Shown: in pieces, positions 58,771 through 64,000 of the stretch
Layout of the letters: every line of letters starts with the position of its first letter
Numbering within the stretch: position 1 is the first letter of the stretch
Assembly (NCBI RefSeq): GCF_006636205.1
Contig: NZ_VIGB01000003.1
Coordinates: 1,550,001 to 1,614,000 of the forward strand
Source of the DNA: Kitasatospora acidiphila
GTDB taxonomy: Bacteria; Actinomycetota; Actinomycetes; Streptomycetales; Streptomycetaceae
Reading direction: 5' to 3'
Length of the DNA stretch: 64,000 nucleotides
Made by a program: the position numbers and the translations under genes
The notes under the pieces: model-generated
The model's database searches: none
Seen by the model: the letters and a program-made list of their open reading frames with translations, nothing else
Told to the model about the DNA's origin: nothing

Positions 58771-59784
58771 TCAGCCCTTGAAGAAGCCACTCAGCAGGTT
58801 CGTCACGAACTGCGGCTGCTCTTCCATCACCCAGTGGTTGGCGTTCGGCGCCACGACGGTGGTGACATTGGTGGCTGCCAGCTTGCCCGTGTCCTCGCCG
58901 ACCTCCGAGTTCATGCTGTACTGGCCGCCGACGCCGAGCACCGGGATGGTCAGCTTGCCGTCCTTGTCGATGAGGTCCTGGACCGCCCGCTCCCCGACAT
59001 CCTGCTGGCGGAAGAACTCCAAGCCCGCGTGGGTGCTGCCGGGCCGGCTGTACGCCTCGACGTACCGCTTGACCGCCTCCGGGCTGATCGTGCCGCCCTT
59101 GCCACCGGCCGGGCCCGCGTACACCGCTGAGTAGAAGACCTTCTCGCGGCCCGCCACCAACTGCTCGGCCATGTCACCCTGCGGGCCGTTCACCATCGCG
59201 TCCCACCACAGGTAATCCGACTTCGTCTGTACGAAGTTGAGGTAGGCGGTGGTCGGCGGCGCCTCCAGGATGGCCAACTTGTCGACCTGGTCCCGGTATT
59301 CGGCCGCGTAGGCGAGGGCCACCCCGCCGCCCACGTCATGGCCGGCCAGGTCGATCTTCTGGAGGCCGAGCTGCTGGGTGACCGCGTGCACGTCCGTGGC
59401 CAGCGTGAGCGCGGCGTAACTGCCCTGGGCGTCACTGGGGGCCGGCTGGGAGTCGCCGAGGCCGCGCAGATCGACCGCGATCACCGTGTGGTCCTGGGCC
59501 AGTTGGGGCGCGATGCCGCTCCAGGCCTGCCAGGTCTCCGGCCAGCCGTGCAGCAGCACCAGCGCCGGGCCGTGCCCGCCGACCACGTAGTGGATCCGGA
59601 TCCCGTCGTTCTCCACGTACCCGTCCCGGAACCCCGGGAGCGGGCCGGGGTGGTGGTGCGCGGCTTCCGGCGCCGCATCGGCAAAAGTGGCACCCGAGGC
59701 GGTGACCAGGGCTAACGCGGCCGCTGCGGCTACGCCTGCCGGCCGCCAGTTCCGACGGTTCGTCAGTTTCTTTGCCATTGACAC
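58771..59784 (-). CDS. Secreted alpha/beta hydrolase of the epoxide hydrolase type
   Basis: The 337-residue protein has a signal peptide (NWRPAGVAAAAALALVTASG, cleavage near 38) and the epoxide hydrolase motifs: HGWPETWQAW near 79 (oxyanion hole), LAGHDVGGGVALAYA near 146 with nucleophile Asp, and His in ANHWVMEEQ near 318. GTG 59784 is preferred because AAGGGG lies 6 bases before it; an ATG at 59778 also fits. It may act on environmental epoxides or haloalkane-like compounds. Confidence 0.85.
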   Translation of the reverse strand: MSMAKKLTNRRNWRPAGVAAAAALALVTASGATFADAAPEAAHHHPGPLPGFRDGYVENDGIRIHYVVGGHGPALVLLHGWPETWQAWSGIAPQLAQDHTVIAVDLRGLGDSQPAPSDAQGSYAALTLATDVHAVTQQLGLQKIDLAGHDVGGGVALAYAAEYRDQVDKLAILEAPPTTAYLNFVQTKSDYLWWDAMVNGPQGDMAEQLVAGREKVFYSAVYAGPAGGKGGTISPEAVKRYVEAYSRPGSTHAGLEFFRQQDVGERAVQDLIDKDGKLTIPVLGVGGQYSMNSEVGEDTGKLAATNVTTVVAPNANHWVMEEQPQFVTNLLSGFFKG

Positions 59785-59976
59785 GATTTACCCCTTGCAA
59801 GTGGCGATCAACTCAGGGTTCGCATCATAGGGACAAGCAGCCTCAGCGGTCACGGCAAGCCCACCACCCCCAGCGACTGCCGGGCCCTCCGGTCCGAACG
59901 GGTGACATGGGGCATGCGGAGCCGGGGCAGACGGGAAGACGTCGTATACCAACCACCTCTGTCGAAAGGTGCCACC

Positions 59977-60153
59977 ATGCGCCGCATCGCCGCCGTCCTC
60001 CTGGGAACCGCCGCGCTCGTCGGGCTCACGGTCACACCGGCAAGCGCCATCTCCGACCCGACCACCGTGGCCCGCTGCATCGTGGGGGGCACCACCGGTG
60101 GCCTCACCAATCCCATCGGGATCCCCAACGGAGTCCTCGGCTGCCTGAAGTAA
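59977..60153 (+). CDS. Small secreted protein (58 aa) of unknown function
   Basis: The protein has a signal peptide (MRRIAAVLLGTAALVGLTVT, cleavage after ASA near 24) and a 34-residue mature part with two Cys, one in VARCIVGG and one in GVLGCLK, likely a disulfide. GAAAGG lies 8 bases before the ATG. It resembles many short streptomycete extracellular peptides; no family is recognised. Confidence 0.7.
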   Translation: MRRIAAVLLGTAALVGLTVTPASAISDPTTVARCIVGGTTGGLTNPIGIPNGVLGCLK

Positions 60154-60206
60154 CGGCGTTCGCCCGTCCGGCCGACAAGGTCACCCATCCCCAAGGAGAA
60201 CTCAGC

Positions 60207-60566
60207 ATGACCACACCACGTCGCTCCCACGGGACCGCGATCCTGGCCCTGGCAGCCGGCGCCGTCGCGGCCCTGCTGGCGACCGCCGCCCCGGCCACCG
60301 CCGCCGCCCCGCACGGCGCGGCCGGGAGCAGCACTGCCGGGAGGAGCGCGCGCACGGCGCGGGCCGGGGAGGTCTTCACCTGCACCTACATCGACGACAA
60401 GAAGGTGCCCGATGTGTACGGGCGGGGCTGCACACCCCAGAAGGTCGGGGCCCTGTCCGACTTCACCATCCGCCCCGCCCTCCTCGGCTCCAGCTACCAC
60501 TGCCAGACCGGCTGGGCCGACGGCCTTGAGGTGATCAACGGCTCCGGCTGCCAGAAGATCTCCTGA
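60207..60566 (+). CDS. Small secreted protein (119 aa) with four cysteines
   Basis: After a signal peptide (cleavage near ATAAAPHG, 31-38) the mature part has four Cys (TCTYIDD, RGCTPQK, YHCQTGW, SGCQKIS), probably two disulfides. AAGGAG lies 6 bases before the ATG. Function unknown. It follows the 58-residue secreted protein by 53 bases and may be co-transcribed with it. Confidence 0.75.
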   Translation: MTTPRRSHGTAILALAAGAVAALLATAAPATAAAPHGAAGSSTAGRSARTARAGEVFTCTYIDDKKVPDVYGRGCTPQKVGALSDFTIRPALLGSSYHCQTGWADGLEVINGSGCQKIS

Positions 60567-60584
60567 CCGCTGCTCCCGCATGCA

Positions 60585-60616
60585 TGGCAGGGCCCCACCG
60601 GATGCGGGCCCTGCCA
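60585..60616. terminator. Bidirectional hairpin terminator
   Basis: A perfect 11-bp inverted repeat (TGGCAGGGCCC at 60585-60595 and its complement at 60606-60616) with a 10-base loop separates the secreted protein gene from the opposing gene ending at 60626. Confidence 0.85.
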
Positions 60617-60625
60617 GGCGTGCGG

Positions 60626-61000
60626 TCACTCGTCGTCGAGCCGCTGGAGAATGTGTTCGAAGTCGCCGGAGTCGAGCAGACCGGCGATCACCTCGGCCAT
60701 GTTGTCAACGCCGGAATCCCTGACGATCAGGCCATCGGAGCAGTGGAAGTACCGGCCGCCCATCGCCTCACCGGTACGAGCCCACACCCCCATCAGGCGC
60801 TCGACCTCCGCGAGAGTGAAGATCGTCGCACTCCAACGCGAGCCGTCCGCCAGCCGAACCTCGGCATCGACGTTGCAGACTCCGGCCAGCTCCTCCCCCG
60901 CACTGGGCAGGAAGCCCACCTCGAAACGGTCCGTCCTGATGCGGTACCAAGGTCCGTCCCAGCCCTGGCCGGTGATCTCATGCTGTGCGCTGCTGGTCAT
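60626..61000 (-). CDS. Unknown cytoplasmic protein (124 aa)
   Basis: The protein has alternating strands and helices (FEVGFLPSAGEELAGVCNVD, then IFTLAEVERLMGVWARTGEA and HCSDGLIVRDSGVDNMAEVI), no signal peptide and no membrane segment. I do not recognise a family. ATG 61000 is the first good start; a GTG at 61060 would give an extension. It is divergent from the short gene at 61070. Confidence 0.65.
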   Translation of the reverse strand: MTSSAQHEITGQGWDGPWYRIRTDRFEVGFLPSAGEELAGVCNVDAEVRLADGSRWSATIFTLAEVERLMGVWARTGEAMGGRYFHCSDGLIVRDSGVDNMAEVIAGLLDSGDFEHILQRLDDE

Positions 61001-61057
61001 CTGCGGAGTATCACGGGCCGACCCGGCGCTCTCAACCGAAAAAGCGGGCGGCTCCGC

Positions 61058-61070
61058 CACAATGGGCGCA
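61058..61070 (+). promoter_or_regulatory. -10 element for a leaderless transcript
   Basis: CACAAT (61058-61063) ends six bases before ATG 61070; no ribosome site is visible. The arrangement equals that at 32119-32131. Confidence 0.45.
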
Positions 61071-61255
61071 TGGAGTTCAACGGATCACGCCCAACCGCAC
61101 CACGGTCGTTGCTGGTTGACCGACTCGGCTGGTTCCACCTGGAACAGCCCGTGTTCATCGGCGCCGGCTGCCGCTTCTGGACGGAGCCGCGAGCTCTGGT
61201 GGTTGAGACGCCGGAGGGTGAGCAGCGCAGGTACGCGGGTCGGGTGTGTCGCTGA
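61070..61255 (+). CDS. Small protein of unknown function (61 aa)
   Basis: The frame from ATG 61070 to TGA 61253-61255 codes MEFNGSRPTAPRSLLVDRLG and, further on, FIGAGCRFWTEPRALVVETP, a plausible soluble protein with good streptomycete codon use (GC-rich third positions). A -10-like element ends six bases upstream, which fits a leaderless gene. No family is recognised, and the short length leaves doubt. Confidence 0.5.
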   Translation: MEFNGSRPTAPRSLLVDRLGWFHLEQPVFIGAGCRFWTEPRALVVETPEGEQRRYAGRVCR

Positions 61256-61265
61256 GGTCATCCGC

Positions 61266-61482
61266 TCAGCCCTCGGCCCGCATCATCGCGACGAGGCGTG
61301 GGGACTCGGGCGCCGGCCGCTGCGCATTGATGGCCACCTAGCCCCATGACCCGTACAGCGCTTGGACCTTGCCGTCTCCGGCGAGCGGGTTGACCAGCAG
61401 AGTGAGGCGCTACTGGGTGCGGTGGGCGAGGAGTTCGTCGTGGATCCGCCGGGCAGCCATCTGGAACACCTCGCAGAGGCAA
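61266..61482 (-). pseudogene. GNAT acetyltransferase remnant with two in-frame stops
   Basis: One minus-strand frame codes the C-terminal part of a GNAT N-acetyltransferase: VFQMAARRIHDELLAHRTQ, stop (61410-61412), RLTLLVNPLAGDGKVQALYG, SWG, stop (61338-61340), VAINAQRPAPESPRLVAMMR and the end. The motif LVNP...ALY.SWGY.AINAQRP...PRLVAM is typical of a streptomycete GNAT group. The N-terminal half is absent, as the LysR gene begins at 61489. It is a true decayed gene, not a frameshift artefact. Confidence 0.65.
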
Positions 61483-61488
61483 ATGGGT

Positions 61489-62391
61489 TCAGTTGACCGG
61501 CAGTTCGTCGTTCTCCCGTCGGGAGGCTGTGCCGAGCAATGTACGTGCGACGTCTTCCAGCGATCCGAGCAGCGGGTTGGGGTCGTCAGCGCGCGTGACG
61601 AGCACGACCTCGCAGGGATCGATGTCGATGACGGGCACCAGGGCGATGTCCTCGCGCACAGCAGCCCGTCGATCTCCGGCAGGGAAGATCGCGACACAGT
61701 CGCCGGTGGCGATGAGTTCCAGCTTGTCCTCGTAAGCGTCGTCGATCGCCGGCGGGGGTGGTGCCGGGTGGTTGCCGACGGGCTTGGGCGTGCTCCAGAG
61801 GACCGGAGTGCTGACGCAGGCGACCAGTTCCTCGTCCGACAGAGCCCGCAGGCTGACGGTCTTCTCGTTCGCCAGATGATGACTTGCCGACGTGACCAGT
61901 ACCCGCGACTCCTCACGGAGTTTGGTCACCCGCAAGCCGTCCGTGGGCAAGGGCAGGGGCCTGTACGCGACGAGGGCGTCGACCCGCCCCTCGGCGAGGG
62001 CCTGGGTGTCCCGCCAGTCGAGGTGCCTGGTGCGGACCTGGCCGTCAGGGTGCCGGCGGCGCAGTTCCTGCACACAGGCGGTGATGACCAGTCCTTCGGC
62101 GCAGCCGATGGTGATGGTAGGGGGCTGGACGGCGGCTCTGGCCGTGTGAGCGGCTTGCTCGGCCTCTTGGAGCAGTATCCGGGCCCCGGAAAGGAAGGCC
62201 TGCCCGGCGTCGGTGAGGCTGCTGCCTTGCGGCGAGCGGTCGAACAGCCGGACCCCGAGCTGAGCCTCCAGGCGCTGGATCTGACGGCTCAGCGACGGCT
62301 GCGCCAGGTGGAGCCTGGTGGCGGCCCGGCCGAAGTTGCCGTACTCCGCCACGACCGTGAAGTAGCGCACGAGTCGCAGGTCTAGGTCCAT
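61489..62391 (-). CDS. LysR-family transcriptional regulator
   Basis: The 300-residue protein has a classical LysR head (MDLDLRLVRYFTVVAEYGNF then TRLHLAQPSLSRQIQRLEAQ, residues 1-45) and a substrate-binding domain (ITIGCAEGLVITACVQELRR near 93). It is divergent from an SDR gene at 62491 across 99 bases, the usual arrangement for a LysR regulator and its target, so it probably activates that gene. Confidence 0.93.
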   Translation of the reverse strand: MDLDLRLVRYFTVVAEYGNFGRAATRLHLAQPSLSRQIQRLEAQLGVRLFDRSPQGSSLTDAGQAFLSGARILLQEAEQAAHTARAAVQPPTITIGCAEGLVITACVQELRRRHPDGQVRTRHLDWRDTQALAEGRVDALVAYRPLPLPTDGLRVTKLREESRVLVTSASHHLANEKTVSLRALSDEELVACVSTPVLWSTPKPVGNHPAPPPPAIDDAYEDKLELIATGDCVAIFPAGDRRAAVREDIALVPVIDIDPCEVVLVTRADDPNPLLGSLEDVARTLLGTASRRENDELPVN

Positions 62392-62490
62392 TCGCCCAGG
62401 GTACGTCGCGCGCCGTCATGCGCCTGGGACATGACGGCATGCGGAACAGGTCTTGGACAGGGTGTGCGGGTGGGCATTTGGCTTGAGGGC

Positions 62491-63234
62491 ATGACCACTT
62501 ATGACGGCAAGAAGATCGTGATCACGGGCGGGAGCAGCGGTATCGGCCTGGCTACGGCCCGGTTGTTCGCGGACGGCGGGGCGCACGTACTGATCACCGG
62601 CCGTACCCGATCCACCCTGGACGCCGCGCTGGAGCAGTTGGGGGACAAGGCGATCGCCGTCTGCAGCGATGCCGCGTCCCTGAAGGACATCAAGGCGCTG
62701 GCCGGCACGGTCCAGGAGCGGTTCGGCGTGGTGGACGCGCTGTTCGTCAACGCCGGCGTCACTGCGTCCGCGCCGTTCGACTCGACGACGGAGGAGATGT
62801 ACGACGCGCTGTTCGGCGTCAACACCAAGGGCCCGTACTTCACGGTGCAGGCGTTGGCGCCGCTGTTGCGCGAGGGAAGCGGCGTGGTCCTCACCACGTC
62901 GGTGGTGAACGTCCTGGGCCTGGACGCGCTCAGTGTCTACTCGGCGAGCAAGGCAGCCCTGCGGTCGATGACGCGCACCCTGGCCCGCGAGCTGCTGCCG
63001 CGCAAGGTGCGCGTCAATGCCGTGAGCCCCGGGCCGATCGACACTGGCATCCTGGACCGCTCCTTGCCTGCCGACGTCCTCGAGATGATGAAGGACACCT
63101 ACCGGAGCACGAACCCGATGCAGCGGCTGGGGGCGTCCGAGGAAGTGGCCGCCGCGGTGGCGTACTTGGCGTTCGGTGCGACCTTCTCGACGGGAGCGGA
63201 GTTCCCTGTCGACGGAGGGGCTTCGCAACTCTAG
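62491..63234 (+). CDS. SDR-family oxidoreductase
   Basis: The 247-residue protein is a classical short-chain dehydrogenase: GGSSGIG near 13-19 for NAD(P) binding, NAGV near 88, Ser in TTSVVN near 136 and the catalytic YSASKAAL (Tyr and Lys near 150). The end PVDGGASQL is typical. ATG 62491 follows GAGGGC directly; an upstream ATG at 62431 adds a non-family extension. It is divergent from and probably regulated by the LysR gene. Confidence 0.92.
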   Translation: MTTYDGKKIVITGGSSGIGLATARLFADGGAHVLITGRTRSTLDAALEQLGDKAIAVCSDAASLKDIKALAGTVQERFGVVDALFVNAGVTASAPFDSTTEEMYDALFGVNTKGPYFTVQALAPLLREGSGVVLTTSVVNVLGLDALSVYSASKAALRSMTRTLARELLPRKVRVNAVSPGPIDTGILDRSLPADVLEMMKDTYRSTNPMQRLGASEEVAAAVAYLAFGATFSTGAEFPVDGGASQL

Positions 63235-63320
63235 GTGCTCTGACCTGTGCTGTGACCGGAAACGATCACCGGGATGATTACTCGGTGCCCAACGCCTGGT
63301 CTGTGAACCATGATGAGGAG

Positions 63321-64000
63321 ATGACTGCCAGCTCCCGTGCTCTTTCATTCAACTCGGCGGCCGTCCAGTACGAGGCGAGCCGCCCGTCGTATCCGCCCGC
63401 GCTTTTCGATGCCGTCGAGGAGTTCATGAGCCGTTCGCTGGTGGGTGTCCGCGTCGCGGACATCGGTGCGGGCACTGGAATTGCGACCAGGCTCCTGCGT
63501 GAGCGGGGTGCTGACGTGATCGCCGTCGAGCCCGGTGACGCGATGGCGGTCGAGTTTCATCGAGTGCTCCCGGATGTGCCGGTCGTCCGGGGTGACGGTA
63601 ACGCCCTGCCGCTTGCCGATTCCTCGCGCGACCTCATCACGTACGCGCAGTCATGGCAGTGGACCGATACCAGCCGTTCGGTCCCTGAGGCGCTGCGCGT
63701 TCTGTGCTCGGGTGGCGCGCTGGCAATCTGGTGGAACACCACCGCCTTCGACGTGCCGTGGATCCGTGCCCAGCACGAGCGCATCGCGCACCACTGCGGG
63801 GTTCCCGTGCGTTCTGCGGTGCGTCCCGATGACAGCGAGGCCATCCGGCTTGCGGGGCTGAGCGGCTTGCGGGTCACGCGCCGACAGATCCGCTGGCAGC
63901 GCAAGGTCTCTCTCGACACACACCTCGCCAATATCACCAGTCGCTCGGCGTTCCTTGTCCTCGGCCAGGCCGCAAACCGGGCCTTCCTTGCCGAGGAGCG
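63321..64000 (+). CDS. SAM-dependent methyltransferase (3'-truncated by window)
   Basis: The 226 visible residues start MTASSRALSFNSAAVQYEAS RPSYPPALF and hold the class I motif VADIGAGTGIATRLLRERGA near 47, AVEPGDAM near 72 and GNALPLADSSRDLITYAQSW near 93, the Methyltransf_11 pattern. The start is uncertain: GAGGAG touches ATG 63321, and an in-frame GTG at 63303 is possible. The gene runs past the end of the window. Confidence 0.85.
   Translation, partial: MTASSRALSFNSAAVQYEASRPSYPPALFDAVEEFMSRSLVGVRVADIGAGTGIATRLLRERGADVIAVEPGDAMAVEFHRVLPDVPVVRGDGNALPLADSSRDLITYAQSWQWTDTSRSVPEALRVLCSGGALAIWWNTTAFDVPWIRAQHERIAHHCGVPVRSAVRPDDSEAIRLAGLSGLRVTRRQIRWQRKVSLDTHLANITSRSAFLVLGQAANRAFLAEE

Noticed and set aside
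1-64000. tRNA, rRNA or biosynthetic (PKS/NRPS) genes
   Set aside because: I looked for tRNA T-arm sequences and for large modular synthase motifs and found none.

Overview
The window is high-GC actinobacterial chromosome with many GTG starts, tight ATGA/GTGA gene overlaps, long GC hairpins without T-tails and leaderless genes. An RNase Sa homologue, an ECF sigma factor with a co-translated anchored partner, a helix-turn-helix NACHT membrane protein and the AllR/allantoin/malate synthase gene set point to the family Streptomycetaceae (Streptomyces, Kitasatospora or a relative). I see no rRNA, tRNA, CRISPR array, prophage or intact insertion sequence.

Layout. 1-3.4 kb: end of a xanthine dehydrogenase subunit, a purine permease and XdhC (purine uptake and oxidation to urate). 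3.5-7.4 kb: ECF sigma operon, a small protein, a flavohemoprotein. 7.4-12.2 kb: a minus-strand operon of metal-dependent hydrolase, ferredoxin reductase, M24 peptidase-like protein and an EphD-like hydrolase/dehydrogenase fusion; its last junction is expanded into 35-bp repeats. 12.4-23.3 kb: CBS protein, NTF2/TetR pair, TPR protein, secreted hydrolases, an HTH-NACHT membrane protein flanked by matching palindromic sites, and an IclR regulator. 23.9-26.1 kb: a Tat-secreted small protein with a DUF4331 protein. 26.3-46.6 kb: the core of the window, a near-complete route from purines to central metabolism. 46.6-64 kb: secreted proteins (GH16 glucanase, RNase Sa homologue), methyltransferases, a TetR/DUF4865/carboxymuconolactone decarboxylase/phosphotriesterase-like operon, TPR and epimerase genes, an alpha/beta hydrolase, a LysR/SDR pair and a truncated methyltransferase.

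How the core works. Guanine oxidation products enter through the 8-oxoguanine deaminase and xanthine dehydrogenase; uox, uraH and uraD turn urate into allantoin; allB and alc make ureidoglycolate. Glyoxylate is then used two ways: gcl, hyi, glxR and glycerate kinase lead to 3- or 2-phosphoglycerate, and aceB leads to malate. An IclR protein (AllR-like) sits divergently to aceB. Two repeated DNA motifs tie these transcription units together: a 17-bp palindrome at five promoters and paired 15-bp palindromes, always 21 bp apart, at the three promoters for glyoxylate use.

Caution. Five genes are broken by a total of seven single-base losses, all in G/C runs and all repaired by adding one base, and in one gene three losses restore frame. 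This looks like sequence error rather than gene decay. True remnants (a TnpB-like transposase start, a GNAT acetyltransferase with two in-frame stops, a regulator fragment) are also present.
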